Shown here in pieces: positions 1 through 10,720 of a DNA stretch of 64,000 nt (position 1 is the stretch's first letter; each line of letters starts with the position of its first letter). This DNA comes from Mycobacterium alsense. Its GTDB lineage: Bacteria; Actinomycetota; Actinomycetes; Mycobacteriales; Mycobacteriaceae. The notes below the pieces were generated by a model that was not told the DNA's origin, did no database searches, and saw only the letters and a program-made list of their open reading frames with translations. The stretch covers positions 1 to 64,000 of the forward strand of contig NZ_MVHD01000012.1 in the NCBI RefSeq assembly GCF_002086635.1, written 5' to 3'. The position numbers and the translations under genes were made by a program.

Positions 1-8
1 CGCCGGCA

Positions 9-254
9 TCAACGGCCACGGCGGGAGCGGCGGGAAAGGGCGGCCGGTCCGCAAAGGCGGCGCCGGGGGGGGGGCGGCCGGGGCGGCGGGGAACCGCGGG
101 GAAGGCGGGGAACCCCAGCTCGGCGGGGACCGGGGGCGGCGGGGGGAACGTTCGGGTCAAGGCCCATCGGTTCCGCGGTGGCGGTGGCGGATGGCACCGA
201 CACCAGGGTGCCCGTGATCGCGGCGAGGATGAGCGTCTTGCGGACGTTCTTCAA
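9..254 (-). CDS. rpfE: resuscitation-promoting factor RpfE, N-terminal part, disrupted at window edge
   Basis: The gene starts at a TTG (254) preceded by an AAGGAAG ribosome site. The product begins MKNVRKTLILAAITGTLV, ends its signal region near ATATAEP, and continues into GLDPNVPP, which matches my recall of M. tuberculosis RpfE, a secreted peptidoglycan-cleaving resuscitation factor. Synteny agrees, since rpfE lies near mobA in M. tuberculosis. Beyond about residue 38 the reading becomes low-complexity Pro/Arg, and a stop appears at position 9. The DNA there is dominated by G homopolymers (positions 60-140), so a sequencing or assembly error is likelier than a true short protein. The catalytic Rpf domain is not visible. 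Confidence 0.6.
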   Translation of the reverse strand: MKNVRKTLILAAITGTLVSVPSATATAEPMGLDPNVPPAAPGPRRAGVPRLPRGSPPPRPPPPRRRLCGPAALSRRSRRGR

Positions 255-1166
255 ATTTCTTCCTTTCGCGGTGCGCGCGCGCCAAAGCAGACCCACCAAG
301 GCGGGTCTGGGGGTTGGTTGGTGCAAAGAGGTGCTCTGGGACGTGCCGTCTCGTTCCGGCACGACAGCGGCGGGCTCGATGTGCCCGGCGGGGTGCTGTT
401 ACCCGCCGGCCGCGGCGCGGCGCTCAGATCTCATGGCCACCCGCAGCCCCGCTCGCACGCGGGTCCGTGGATTCACTTTTTCGATTACTTTCCGGTCAAC
501 CCGTTTCGGGCTAACACGGACCGTACGAAACCGGATCGCATTCGTCATCTTCGGAAATCCGATATCTCGGTTCGGTAACGGGCCGATCACGGCGCGGCCG
601 CGTCGTGGTTTGTACAGGTCAGACGCGGGTTTCCGCGCGGTGCCCCGCAACGCGGGAAACAATCTGATCGTGAGCCGAATCACGCACATTTTGTGAACTG
701 GCCCACGTGATCGCGGCGATGTCGCCCGCCCGCCACGGCCCATATCCGTCCGGAGGCCGGCAACGACGAACCGGCGCACACTACAACAAGATACGTTCGA
801 CCGAATACCCACCCACCAACGCGGACTAATCGGTCCAATGAGCGCCCTGAAAGAACCTGTGCCGCAATACTTTCGGTATCTGCGCGACGAATCGGGTGGT
901 GCGCCAGCGTGTTTCGATCGAATCTCGCACAGCGGATTACATGCCGCACATCCGGCCGACCGCAACCGAAGTCGTGGTCAGGTGCCGAAATCAACCCTGC
1001 GCCAAGGGATTCGGTGCCAAGGTACCCCGATGGCCACGCAGGAAGCAATTAATACCTATTTTTTGACGCCGAAATAGACGAATTAGCGAGAGGCTCCGCG
1101 CAATTTATGAATTGCGTCAAGTTTTATCACGAAAACTTTTTCTGAAGCAATTCACAGCGCGCGCCG
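255..1166. other. intergenic region with no convincing gene
   Basis: About 900 bp between rpfE and mobA. Open frames exist on both strands but lack mycobacterial codon bias, ribosome sites or recognisable motifs. The stretch near 1020-1140 is AT-richer than its surroundings and probably holds regulatory sequence for the rpfE side. M. tuberculosis has small hypothetical genes here; I could not recognise equivalents. Confidence 0.4.
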
Positions 1167-1772
1167 CTAGGCGCCGGCCCGCAGCGCGGCGCGCAACTGG
1201 GCATCCGTGTTGACGTTGGTCAGCGCACGAGAATCGGGCAGGACGATCTGCTGGGCGTCGGAGGCATCGATCAAGGCGCTCATCTTGCGCTCGCCGGCGG
1301 CGACCAGTGCGTCGACGCGCTCGGCCAGGTCGGTGCGGTACACCGCGGCCAGGTAGTGGCTGCGACCGTCCCACGGCAACACGACCTCCGCGTCGGTCTT
1401 GGCGGCCAGGCGGACGAGGTCGTCGATCAGCTCGGCGGTGAGCAAGGGCATGTCGACGGCGCAGACGAAGGCGAAACGGGCGCCCGCCTCCGCGGCGGCG
1501 CGCAGCCCGCGCCCCGTGGCCGGCAGCGGCCCCATCCCCCGCGCTTCGTCGCGCAGGACGCGCGCCTGCAGCGGCGGCAACGGCTGGCCCGGGGCGGCCA
1601 CCACGAAAACCGGCTCGCAGCGCTGCGCGACGACGCCGGCGACGTACTCGACGAGCGTGGCGGCTCCAGTGGGGCCCGGCAGGGTGGCCTTGTCGCGGCC
1701 CATCCGCCGCGACTCGCCTCCAGCGAGTATCACCCCGGCCAGTGAGACTGTGTCGGGCACGATCTCGGCCAC
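1167..1772 (-). CDS. mobA: molybdenum cofactor guanylyltransferase
   Basis: MobA transfers GMP from GTP to molybdopterin to make the guanine dinucleotide form of the cofactor in the cytoplasm. The N-terminus carries the nucleotide-binding signature [16 protein letters not shown], followed by a metal-binding segment VCAVDMPLL and a conserved C-terminal TNVN segment. I chose the GTG at 1772, one base after the korB stop, because it gives VAEIVPDTV, matching the M. tuberculosis start; an ATG at 1802 inside korB is the alternative. It is the last gene of the korA-korB-mobA transcription unit, so translation is probably coupled to korB. Confidence 0.9.
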   Translation of the reverse strand: MAEIVPDTVSLAGVILAGGESRRMGRDKATLPGPTGAATLVEYVAGVVAQRCEPVFVVAAPGQPLPPLQARVLRDEARGMGPLPATGRGLRAAAEAGARFAFVCAVDMPLLTAELIDDLVRLAAKTDAEVVLPWDGRSHYLAAVYRTDLAERVDALVAAGERKMSALIDASDAQQIVLPDSRALTNVNTDAQLRAALRAGA

Positions 1773-1773
1773 G

Positions 1774-2877
1774 TCAGTCGACGGTCCAGGTGTCGCGCCC
1801 ACGCAGCAGCGATTGCAGCGCGGCAGAGTCGAACGGCTTGCCCGACTGGGCGGCGCGGACCTGCGAGCGCGCCGCGTCGTCGTAGGTGGGGCGGTTGATG
1901 TTGCGGAAGACGCCCAGCACGGTGTGGTCGAGGTTTTGATCCGACAGCCGCGAGAGGGCGAACGCGTAGGCCGAGTCGTCGGCGTGCGCGTCGTGCACGA
2001 CGATCTCGTCGACCTTCACGTCGGCGGTCTTGGCGACCTCGAGGCTGAAGCCCGACTTCACCACGCAATATTCGCCGTTGGCGCCGAACACGATCGGCTC
2101 GCCGTGGCGGACGTTGATCACCCGCTCCTCGGCGCCCTCCTTGCGCAGCGCGTCGAACGAGCCGTCGTTGAATATCGGGCAGTCCTGCAGGATTTCGACG
2201 ACGGCGGCGCCACGGTGCTCGGCCGCGGCGCGCAGCACCTCGGACAGCCCGTTGCGGTCGGAGTCCAGCGCACGCCCCACGAAGGTGGCCTCGGCGCCGA
2301 GCGCCAGCGACACGGGGTTGAACGGCTGGTCGAGCGAGCCCATCGGCGTCGACTTGGTGACCTTGCCGACCTCCGACGTCGGCGAGTACTGGCCCTTGGT
2401 CAGGCCGTAGATCCGGTTGTTGAACAGCAGGATGGTGATGTTGACGTTGCGCCGCAGCGCGTGGATCAGGTGGTTGCCGCCGATCGACAATGCGTCGCCG
2501 TCGCCGGTGACCACCCACACCGAGAGGTCCTCGCGGGCCAGCGCCAGGCCGGTCGCGATCGCCGGCGCGCGGCCGTGGATCGAGTGGAAGCCGTAGGTCT
2601 CGAGGTAGTACGGGAACCGGCTGGAGCAGCCGATGCCGCTGATGAAGACGATGTTTTCGCGGCGTAGCCCCAGTTCGGGCAGGAAGTTGCGGATGGTGTT
2701 GAGGATGACGTAGTCACCGCAACCCGGGCACCAGCGCACCTCCTGGTCGCTGGTGAAGTCCTTGGCCTTCTGCGGCGCGTCTTCAGCAGACACCGTCGGC
2801 ACGCCGTCGTTCTTGGTAAGCCTGGGGGTCAAGCCGAGGTCGGTGCCCGCCAGATCGCCGCCGATCGTGCCAGTCAT
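1774..2877 (-). CDS. korB: 2-oxoglutarate:ferredoxin oxidoreductase, beta subunit
   Basis: KorB binds thiamine diphosphate and, with KorA, oxidatively decarboxylates 2-oxoglutarate to succinyl-CoA using ferredoxin, a CoA-dependent alternative to the oxoglutarate dehydrogenase step. It shows the cysteine motif RWCPGCGDY, the TPP motif [20 protein letters not shown], and a [12 protein letters not shown] segment. The 367-residue length is normal for the family. Its ATG overlaps the korA stop by four bases (ATGA), which indicates translational coupling of the two subunits. Confidence 0.95.
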   Translation of the reverse strand: MTGTIGGDLAGTDLGLTPRLTKNDGVPTVSAEDAPQKAKDFTSDQEVRWCPGCGDYVILNTIRNFLPELGLRRENIVFISGIGCSSRFPYYLETYGFHSIHGRAPAIATGLALAREDLSVWVVTGDGDALSIGGNHLIHALRRNVNITILLFNNRIYGLTKGQYSPTSEVGKVTKSTPMGSLDQPFNPVSLALGAEATFVGRALDSDRNGLSEVLRAAAEHRGAAVVEILQDCPIFNDGSFDALRKEGAEERVINVRHGEPIVFGANGEYCVVKSGFSLEVAKTADVKVDEIVVHDAHADDSAYAFALSRLSDQNLDHTVLGVFRNINRPTYDDAARSQVRAAQSGKPFDSAALQSLLRGRDTWTVD

Positions 2878-4850
2878 TCGTTAGCTCCCGCTCCAACCGT
2901 TGCTGCCGCCATTCTGGCGACCATCTTCTTGTCTTGCTCGATTTCGGCCAATGTGCCGCCCAGCGCCGCGCGGATGATGCGCCCGATCTCGTCGGCGAGG
3001 AACGCGACACCCTGGACCTTGGTGACGGATTGCACGTCGACCAGGTATTTGCCCCGCAGCACCAGCGCCAGCTGGCCCAGGTTCATCTCCGGGCACACCA
3101 CCATCGGGTAGCGCCGCAGCACGTCGCCGAGGTTCGCCGGGAACGGGCTGAGGTGGCGCAGGTGGGCGTGCGCGACCTTGATCCCCTTGCGCCGCGCCCG
3201 GCGGCAGGCCTCGCCGATCGGCCCGTACGAGCTGCCCCACCCGATCAGCAGCAGCTCCGCGTCCCCGGTCGGGTCGTCGACCTCCAGGTCGGGCACGGCG
3301 ATGCCGTCGATCTTGGCCTGGCGCAACCGGACCATGAGGTCGTGGTTGACCGGCTCGTAGGAAATGGCGCCGGAACCGTTCGCGGCCTCCAGGCCACCGA
3401 TGCGGTGCTCGAGGCCGGGGGTGCCCGGAACGGCGAACTGCCGGGCGAGCGTTTCCGGGTCGCGGTTGTACGGCTGGAAGGGCTCGTCGGGCTTGGCGAA
3501 GGCGTGCGTGATCGGCTGCAGCGAGCCGACGTCCGGGATCCGCCACGGCTCCGAGCCGTTGGCGATGGCGCCGTCGGACAGCATGATCACCGGGGTGTGG
3601 TAGGACACCGCGATGCGCACGGCCTCGATGGCGGTCTGGAAGCAGTCGGACGGCGACCGGGGCGCCACCACCGCGACCGGGGACTCCCCGTTGCGCCCGT
3701 ACAGCGCCTGCAGCAGGTCCGCCTGCTCGGTCTTGGTGGGCAGCCCCGTCGACGGACCACCCCGCTGAACGTCGACGACCAGCAGCGGCAACTCGGTCAT
3801 CACCGCGAGGCCCAGCGCCTCCGATTTCAGCGAAATGCCCGGCCCCGACGTGCTGGTGACGCCGAGGGCGCCGCCGTAGGAGGCGCCGATCGCCGCACAG
3901 ATGCCGCCGATTTCGTCTTCGGCCTGGAAGGTGATCACGTTGAAGTTCTTGTGCTTGGACAGCTCGTGCAAAATGTCCGACGCCGGCGTGATCGGGTAAC
4001 TGCCGAGCACGACCGGGATGTTGGCCAGCTGGCCGGCCGCGACGATGCCGTAGGCGAGCGCCGTGTTGCCGGAGATCTGGCGGTACTCCCCCGACGGCAG
4101 CGACGCCCGGGATACCTCGTAGGTGGTGCCGAACGCCTCGGTCGTCTCGCCGTAGTTCCAGCCCGCCTTGAGCGCGAGCACGTTCGCCTCCGCGATGTCG
4201 GGCTTGCGGGCGAACTTCTCCCGGATGAAGTTCTCGCTGGCTTCGATCGGCCGCCCGTACATCCAGGACAAAAGGCCAAGGGCGAACATGTTTTTGGCGC
4301 GCTGGCCGTCCTTCTTCGACGCGCCGATCGCCTCGACGGCCCCGAGGGTCAGGGTGGTCATGGCGACCGAGTGCACGACATAGTCGGACAGCTCGTCGGA
4401 CTCCAGCGGGTTGGTGATGTAGCCCACCTTCGTCAGGTTGCGCTTGGTGAACTCGTCCGAGTTCGCGATGACCATGCCGCCGCGCGGCAGGTCGCCGAGG
4501 TTGGCCTTCAGCGCGGCCGGGTTCATGGCGACGAGGACGTCGGGGCGGTCACCGGCGGTCAGGATGTCGTAGTCGGCGATCTGAATCTGAAAAGACGAGA
4601 CCCCGGGCAAAGTGCCTGCGGGGGCGCGGATCTCGGCGGGGTAGTTCGGCTGGGTCGCGAGGTCGTTTCCGAAAAGCGCTGCCTCCGATGTGAACCGGTC
4701 GCCGGTCAGCTGCATGCCGTCGCCGGAGTCCCCGGCGAAACGGATGACGACTTGTTCTAGACGCTGACGCTCGGAACCGTTCCGAGACGAGCCATTATGG
4801 GAATCAGCCCCGGCTCCGCTGCCGTTCGGATCCACGTATCCGCCTTCCAT
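2874..4850 (-). CDS. korA: 2-oxoglutarate:ferredoxin oxidoreductase, fused gamma-alpha subunit
   Basis: KorA is the partner of KorB. The N-terminal gamma domain (about residues 30-210) begins VVIRFAGDSGDGMQLTGDRF. The alpha domain follows with the diagnostic YPITPASDIL motif and the segment TSTSGPGISLKSEALGLA. The 658-residue fused form is the actinobacterial arrangement. The first 28 residues are polar, Ser/Asn/Gly-rich and probably disordered. It is the first gene of the operon. In M. tuberculosis a transporter gene lies between korA and clpX; here only about 250 bp of apparently non-coding DNA remains. Confidence 0.95.
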   Translation of the reverse strand: MEGGYVDPNGSGAGADSHNGSSRNGSERQRLEQVVIRFAGDSGDGMQLTGDRFTSEAALFGNDLATQPNYPAEIRAPAGTLPGVSSFQIQIADYDILTAGDRPDVLVAMNPAALKANLGDLPRGGMVIANSDEFTKRNLTKVGYITNPLESDELSDYVVHSVAMTTLTLGAVEAIGASKKDGQRAKNMFALGLLSWMYGRPIEASENFIREKFARKPDIAEANVLALKAGWNYGETTEAFGTTYEVSRASLPSGEYRQISGNTALAYGIVAAGQLANIPVVLGSYPITPASDILHELSKHKNFNVITFQAEDEIGGICAAIGASYGGALGVTSTSGPGISLKSEALGLAVMTELPLLVVDVQRGGPSTGLPTKTEQADLLQALYGRNGESPVAVVAPRSPSDCFQTAIEAVRIAVSYHTPVIMLSDGAIANGSEPWRIPDVGSLQPITHAFAKPDEPFQPYNRDPETLARQFAVPGTPGLEHRIGGLEAANGSGAISYEPVNHDLMVRLRQAKIDGIAVPDLEVDDPTGDAELLLIGWGSSYGPIGEACRRARRKGIKVAHAHLRHLSPFPANLGDVLRRYPMVVCPEMNLGQLALVLRGKYLVDVQSVTKVQGVAFLADEIGRIIRAALGGTLAEIEQDKKMVARMAAATVGAGANE

Positions 4851-5106
4851 TCGCTATCGGATAGGCACTCCGCTGGAGCTTTAGCGTACGCGCCATGAGT
4901 GCGACTCCTGCCGCCTCGAGCTTGTGTGTCACTAGCAGTACCAATTATGGCACTCCTTTTAGGTGAGCATGGGCGTCTCGAAAGCGTTGTACGCAGCGGT
5001 TTTGAGGCTAACGCCGAAGTCAGGGACGCAATGGTGGAGCCGACAATTCAAACTGTGGTGTTGGTCACGTCCGTGAGGTTTGCCGCGGGGCTTCGCCCGG
5101 GATGTG

Positions 5107-6387
<1,281 letters not shown>

Positions 6388-6650
6388 GGTGCTGAGGGCC
6401 TACTTCCTTGTCGCCGTCTTGTCGCCGTCCGTCGTGCTGTGCCGCGTGTTTTCCCCGACGCTACCCGCTTGCTCGGGCCCCTCGCGACCATTACGTCGAA
6501 TCGCGTTGTTGGTATTCATGCGTGTCGTCTGAATGAAACATATAGGCAGACGGCGCCCGTCACTCGCGGAGACGCGCTTTCCGTGCCTTTGGCGTGTCGC
6601 GGTCGTTACCCGATCGAGTCGGACGCTGGCAACAACCCTACAGTTACCGC

Positions 6651-7571
6651 GTGGGATTGGCTGTCCGGTTTTGGGGGCCGGCCGAATCCGCACTGATCAG
6701 CGACGGCGGCCTGGCCACCGAGCTGGAGGCGCGCGGGCACGACCTTTCCGACCCGTTGTGGTCGGCCAGGCTGCTGGCCGATGCCCCGCAGGAGATCGCC
6801 GCCGTGCACGCCGCGTATTTCGGCGCGGGCGCCGCCGTCGCGACGACGGCCAGCTACCAGGCGTCGTTCGAGGGATTCGCGGCCCGAGGGATCGGCCGGC
6901 GCGACGGGGCCGCCCTGCTGCGCCGCAGCGTCGAACTCGCCCGGACCGCGCGCGACGGGGCCGGCGGGGCGGGTTTGCGGGTGGCCGCCTCGATCGGCCC
7001 GTACGGCGCCGCGCTGGCCGACGGGTCCGAATATCGCGGGCGCTACGGCCTGTCCGTCGCGGCGCTGACTCGCTGGCACCGGCCGAGGCTGGAAATCCTG
7101 GCCGACGCGGGCGCGGACGTGCTCGCGCTGGAGACCGTGCCCGACGTCGACGAGGCCGAGGCGCTCGTCGGCCTGGTGCGCTCGGCCGGGATGCCGGCCT
7201 GGCTGAGCTTCACCATCGACGGGACCCGGACCCGGGCCGGGCAACCGCTGGCCGACGCGTTCGCGGTGGCCGCCGGGGTCCCCGAGATCGTGGCGGTCGG
7301 CGTCAACTGCTGCGCACCCGGCGACGTGCTGCCGGCGATCGAGGCGGCGTCGGCCGTCGGCAAGCCGGTGATCGTCTACCCCAACAGCGGTGAACGCTGG
7401 GACGGGCGGGCGTGGGTCGGGCCGCGCACGTTTTCCGCCGACCTGGCGGCCACGTGGGTCGCGGCCGGAGCGCGCATCGTGGGCGGGTGCTGTCGAGTGG
7501 GCCCGGCCGATATCGCCGCGGTTCGCCGAGCGTGCAGCCAGCGCGAAAATTCGACCGAGAACCCGCAGTGA
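6651..7571 (+). CDS. mmuM: homocysteine S-methyltransferase
   Basis: MmuM-type enzymes transfer a methyl group from S-methylmethionine (or S-adenosylmethionine) to homocysteine, giving methionine. The protein begins its conserved barrel with ISDGGLATELEARG and carries the zinc-binding cysteines in GVNCC and GGCCRVGP. About 306 residues fits the family. The start is uncertain: GTG 6651 lies just before the conserved region, while GTG 6594 would add 19 unsupported residues. It lies between clpX and clpP2 as in M. tuberculosis and ends 22 bp from the convergent clpP2 stop. Confidence 0.88.
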   Translation: MGLAVRFWGPAESALISDGGLATELEARGHDLSDPLWSARLLADAPQEIAAVHAAYFGAGAAVATTASYQASFEGFAARGIGRRDGAALLRRSVELARTARDGAGGAGLRVAASIGPYGAALADGSEYRGRYGLSVAALTRWHRPRLEILADAGADVLALETVPDVDEAEALVGLVRSAGMPAWLSFTIDGTRTRAGQPLADAFAVAAGVPEIVAVGVNCCAPGDVLPAIEAASAVGKPVIVYPNSGERWDGRAWVGPRTFSADLAATWVAAGARIVGGCCRVGPADIAAVRRACSQRENSTENPQ

Positions 7572-7592
7572 CTGCACGTTCGGCGTACGGGG

Positions 7593-8237
7593 TTACGCGG
7601 TCTGCGCGGACAGCTTCCGGTATTCGAGGACGGTGTCGATGATCCCGTAGTCCTTGGCCTCTTCGGCGGTCAGGATCTTGTCCCGGTCGGTGTCCTTGCG
7701 GATGACCGACGCGTCCTTGCCGGTGTGGCGGGCCAGCGTGGTCTCCATCAGCGTGCGCATCCGCTCGATCTCGGCGGCCTGGATCTCCAGGTCGGAGAAC
7801 TGGCCCTGGATCACGCCCTGCAGCGACGGCTGGTGGATCAGCACTCGGGCGTTGGGCAGCGCCATCCGCTTGCCGGGCGTCCCGGCCGCCAGCAGCACGG
7901 CCGCGGCCGAGGCCGCCTGTCCCAGGCACACCGTCTGGATGTCGGCGCGCACGTACTGCATAGTGTCGTAGATCGCCATCAGCGAGGTGAAACCGCCGCC
8001 GGGCGAGTTGATGTACATGGTGATGTCGCGGTCGGGGTCCAGCGACTCCAGCACCAGCAACTGGGCCATGATGTCGTTCGCCGAGGCGTCGTCGACCTGG
8101 ACGCCGAGGAAGATGATGCGCTCCTCGAACAGCTTGTTGTACGGGTTCGACTCCTTGACACCGAAGCTGGAGTGCTCGATGAACGACGGCAGGATGTAGC
8201 GCGCCTGGGGCTGGAGCTGGGGATTCTGGGCGTTCAC
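7593..8237 (-). CDS. clpP2: ATP-dependent Clp protease proteolytic subunit ClpP2
   Basis: ClpP2 forms one ring of the mixed ClpP1P2 serine peptidase. The active-site triad is visible as GQAASAAAV (Ser), ARVLIHQPS (His) and DTDRDKIL (Asp). The GTG at 8237 overlaps the clpP1 stop in a GTGA junction and yields 214 residues, the length I recall for M. tuberculosis ClpP2. A longer upstream reading would pass through clpP1 in another frame and is rejected. The two genes form a tightly coupled operon, as expected for subunits of one complex. Confidence 0.96.
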   Translation of the reverse strand: MNAQNPQLQPQARYILPSFIEHSSFGVKESNPYNKLFEERIIFLGVQVDDASANDIMAQLLVLESLDPDRDITMYINSPGGGFTSLMAIYDTMQYVRADIQTVCLGQAASAAAVLLAAGTPGKRMALPNARVLIHQPSLQGVIQGQFSDLEIQAAEIERMRTLMETTLARHTGKDASVIRKDTDRDKILTAEEAKDYGIIDTVLEYRKLSAQTA

Positions 8238-8842
8238 TGGGCTTCTCCGTTGGTGATCTGGGCGGCGCGGGTGATGATGTGGTCGACGAACCCGTATTCC
8301 AGGGCTTCCTGGGCGGTGAACCAACGGTCGCGGTCCGAATCCGCCTCGATGCGTTCGATCGGCTGGCCGGTGAACTCGGCGTTGAGCCGGAACATCTCCT
8401 TCTTGATGACGTGGAACTGTTCGGCCTGGATGGCGATGTCGGCCGCGCTGCCGGTCACCCCGCCCAGCGGCTGGTGCATCAGGATGCGCGCGTGCGGCAG
8501 CGCGTAGCGCTTGCCCTTGGTGCCGGCCGCCAGCAGGAATTCGCCCATCGAGGCGGCCATGCCCATCGCGTAGGTGGCGATGTCGCAGGGCGCCAGCACC
8601 ATGGTGTCGTAGATGGCCATCCCGGCGCTGATCGATCCGCCGGGCGAGTTGATGTACAGCGAGATGTCCCTGGTGGAGTCCTCGGCGGCCAGCAGCAGGA
8701 TCTGCGCGCACAGCCGGTTGGCGATCTCGTCGCTCACCTCCGAACCCAGGAAGATGATCCGCTCGGAGAGCAACCGCTCATAGACCGAGTCGGTGAGGTT
8801 GAGACCCTGCGAATTCACACGCATGTCAGTCGCCCGGTTCAC
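8234..8842 (-). CDS. clpP1: ATP-dependent Clp protease proteolytic subunit ClpP1
   Basis: ClpP1 is the first gene of the clpP1-clpP2 operon. The triad is GMAASMGEF (Ser), [11 protein letters not shown] (His) and DSDRDRW (Asp); [16 protein letters not shown] is the conserved oxyanion-side segment. GTG 8842 follows an AGCAGG ribosome site and gives a start six residues before MRVNSQG, matching the M. tuberculosis protein; ATG 8824 is the alternative. It sits about 110 bp downstream of tig, the order found in many bacteria where trigger factor and Clp protease are neighbours. Confidence 0.95.
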   Translation of the reverse strand: MNRATDMRVNSQGLNLTDSVYERLLSERIIFLGSEVSDEIANRLCAQILLLAAEDSTRDISLYINSPGGSISAGMAIYDTMVLAPCDIATYAMGMAASMGEFLLAAGTKGKRYALPHARILMHQPLGGVTGSAADIAIQAEQFHVIKKEMFRLNAEFTGQPIERIEADSDRDRWFTAQEALEYGFVDHIITRAAQITNGEAQ

Positions 8843-8951
8843 CGTGGGATACCTGCTTTCTCGAGTTCTTGTCTGCCCCGACCCTAACCAACACAACCCG
8901 CTGTGGGGCGGCCACGCACCCCGCGTTCGCTCACAGCGTCATTGGCGTAGG

Positions 8952-10334
8952 TCACTCCTCTTCGTCATCGGCCGTGTCGGTGTCGGTTTCGTCGTCGGCC
9001 CCGTCAGCCGCCGAGCGGGAACCGAAGAATTCGCTGGTGTCGATCGTGTTGCCGTCGGTGTCGGTGACGGTCGCGGCCTCGACCACTGCGGCGATGGCCA
9101 GCCCGCGGCGCACGTCGGCGAACATCGCCGGCAGCTGGTTGTTCTCCTGCAGATAGGCCAGCAGCTGCTGCGGCTCGATGCCGTACTGCCGTGAGGTCAT
9201 CACCAGCCGCTCGGTCAGGTCTTCCTGGCCCACCTGGATGTCCAGCTCGTCGGCGAGCGCGTCGAGCAACAGCTGCCTCTTGACGTCGGACTCGGCGGCG
9301 TTTTGCGCGTCGACCTCGAACTGCTGGCGCGACTTGCCCTGCTCGCGCAGCGCCTCGGCGAACTTGGCCTCGTCGTGGTCGAAGCTGTGCAGCGCGTTGT
9401 GCACTGCGCCGTCGACCTGGGCCTTGACGATCGCCTCCGGCAGCGGCACGTCGACCTGTTCGAGGAGGGCGTCGATCGTGGCGTTGCGGATCTGTTCGGC
9501 CTGCTGGGCGCGCTTGGCCTGACCCACCTGGTCGCGGAGGTTGGAGCGCAGCTCGTCGATGGTGTCGAATTCGCTTGCCAATTGGGCGAATTCGTCGTCG
9601 GGCTCGGGCAGCTCGCGTTCCTTGATCGACCGGACCGTGACGGTGACCTGCGCATCCTTGCCGGCGTGCTCGCCGGTCGCCAACTGCGCGGTGAATTCCC
9701 GCGACTCGTCGACGGACAGACCGACCAGCGCGTCGTCGAGGCCGGCGATGAGCCGGCCCGAACCGACCTCGTGGGACAGCCCCTCGGCGGCGGCGTTCGG
9801 CACCTCCTCGCCGTCGACGGTGGCCGACAGGTCGATCGAGACGAAATCGCCGAGGGCGACCGGCCGGTCCACCCCGGTGAGGGTCCCGAACCGGGCGCGC
9901 AGCGACTCCAGCTCGGCGTCGACGTCCTCGCCGCTGACCGCGACGGGGTCCACGGAGACCTTCAGCGAGCCCAGGTCCGGCAGGGCGATCTTGGGGCGGA
10001 CGTCGACCTCGGCGGTGAACGCCAGCTCCTGGCCGTACTCCTTCTTGGTGACCTCGATTTCGGGCTGTCCGAGCGGCTGGACCTCCGACTCCGCCACCGC
10101 CTGTCCGTAGCGGGCCGGCAACGCCTCGCTGACGACCTGGTCGAGCATGGCCTCGCGGCCGAAACGGGCCTCCAGCAGCTTGGCGGGGGCCTTGCCGGGC
10201 CGGAAGCCGGGCAACCGGACCTGCTTGGCCAGCTCCTTGTAGGCCCGCTGGAAATCGGGCTCCAGTTCGGTGAACGGCACCTCCACGTTGATCCGCACCC
10301 GGGTGGGGCTCAACTGTTCGACGCTGCTCTTCAC
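8952..10334 (-). CDS. tig: trigger factor, ribosome-associated chaperone
   Basis: Trigger factor binds the ribosome exit tunnel and assists folding of nascent chains. The N-terminal domain carries the ribosome-docking signature GFRPGKAP (about residues 44-51). A central FKBP-like prolyl isomerase domain begins near [17 protein letters not shown], and a long helical C-terminal domain follows. The last 30 residues form an acidic tail rich in Asp, Glu and Thr, as in other mycobacterial trigger factors. The 460-residue length is normal. The start ATG is 64 bp from the tRNA-Pro gene on the same strand. Confidence 0.97.
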   Translation of the reverse strand: MKSSVEQLSPTRVRINVEVPFTELEPDFQRAYKELAKQVRLPGFRPGKAPAKLLEARFGREAMLDQVVSEALPARYGQAVAESEVQPLGQPEIEVTKKEYGQELAFTAEVDVRPKIALPDLGSLKVSVDPVAVSGEDVDAELESLRARFGTLTGVDRPVALGDFVSIDLSATVDGEEVPNAAAEGLSHEVGSGRLIAGLDDALVGLSVDESREFTAQLATGEHAGKDAQVTVTVRSIKERELPEPDDEFAQLASEFDTIDELRSNLRDQVGQAKRAQQAEQIRNATIDALLEQVDVPLPEAIVKAQVDGAVHNALHSFDHDEAKFAEALREQGKSRQQFEVDAQNAAESDVKRQLLLDALADELDIQVGQEDLTERLVMTSRQYGIEPQQLLAYLQENNQLPAMFADVRRGLAIAAVVEAATVTDTDGNTIDTSEFFGSRSAADGADDETDTDTADDEEE

Positions 10335-10397
10335 GGGTTTGCTCCTCGGTGGTCGTGCCGGTGGTCGGTGGCCGGGTTGCGGCGCAGGGGCGGGCGG

Positions 10398-10474
10398 TGG
10401 TCGGGGTGACAGGATTTGAACCTGCGGCCTTCCGCTCCCAAAGCGGATGCGCTACCAAGCTGCGCTACACCCCG
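10398..10474 (-). tRNA. tRNA-Pro (anticodon TGG)
   Basis: On the minus strand the gene begins CGGGGTGTAGCGCAGCTTGG. Acceptor arms CGGGGTG/CACCCCG pair fully, the anticodon loop reads TTTGGGA and the T-loop is GTTCAAATC. The discriminator A is followed by an encoded CCA, giving 77 nt. Confidence 0.95.
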
Positions 10475-10618
10475 CGCTGACCTCGCGATCCTACGGCCCT
10501 CCTGCGCCGGGTTGGGCACCGGCTGGCAGCCACCTCGAGACCTCACGGAGCGATCACGGAACCGCTTCGATTAGATTTGATGTTCGCCGCCAGATACAGT
10601 CTCGCTCGACTAAAACTT

Positions 10619-10689
10619 GCGGGCGTAGCTCAATGGTAGAGCCCTAGTCTTCCAAACTAGCGACGCGGGTTCGATTCCCGTCGCCCGCT
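10619..10689 (+). tRNA. tRNA-Gly (anticodon TCC)
   Basis: Acceptor arms GCGGGCG/CGCCCGC pair fully. The anticodon stem CTAGT/ACTAG holds loop CTTCCAA, and the T-arm contains GGGTTCGATTCCCG. CCA is not encoded. It lies 30 bp upstream of lipP. Confidence 0.95.
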
Positions 10690-10720
10690 CGGGCTAAGGT
10701 TTGCTCGAGAGAAAGGCGCC

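Noticed and set aside
1..140. Gly-rich repeat protein (PGRS-like) at the window start
   Set aside because: The G-homopolymer sequence is inconsistent in every frame and follows a clear rpfE 5' end; sequence error is likelier.
838..1077. Possible 79-residue protein upstream of mobA
   Set aside because: No ribosome site, no recognisable motif and poor codon bias.
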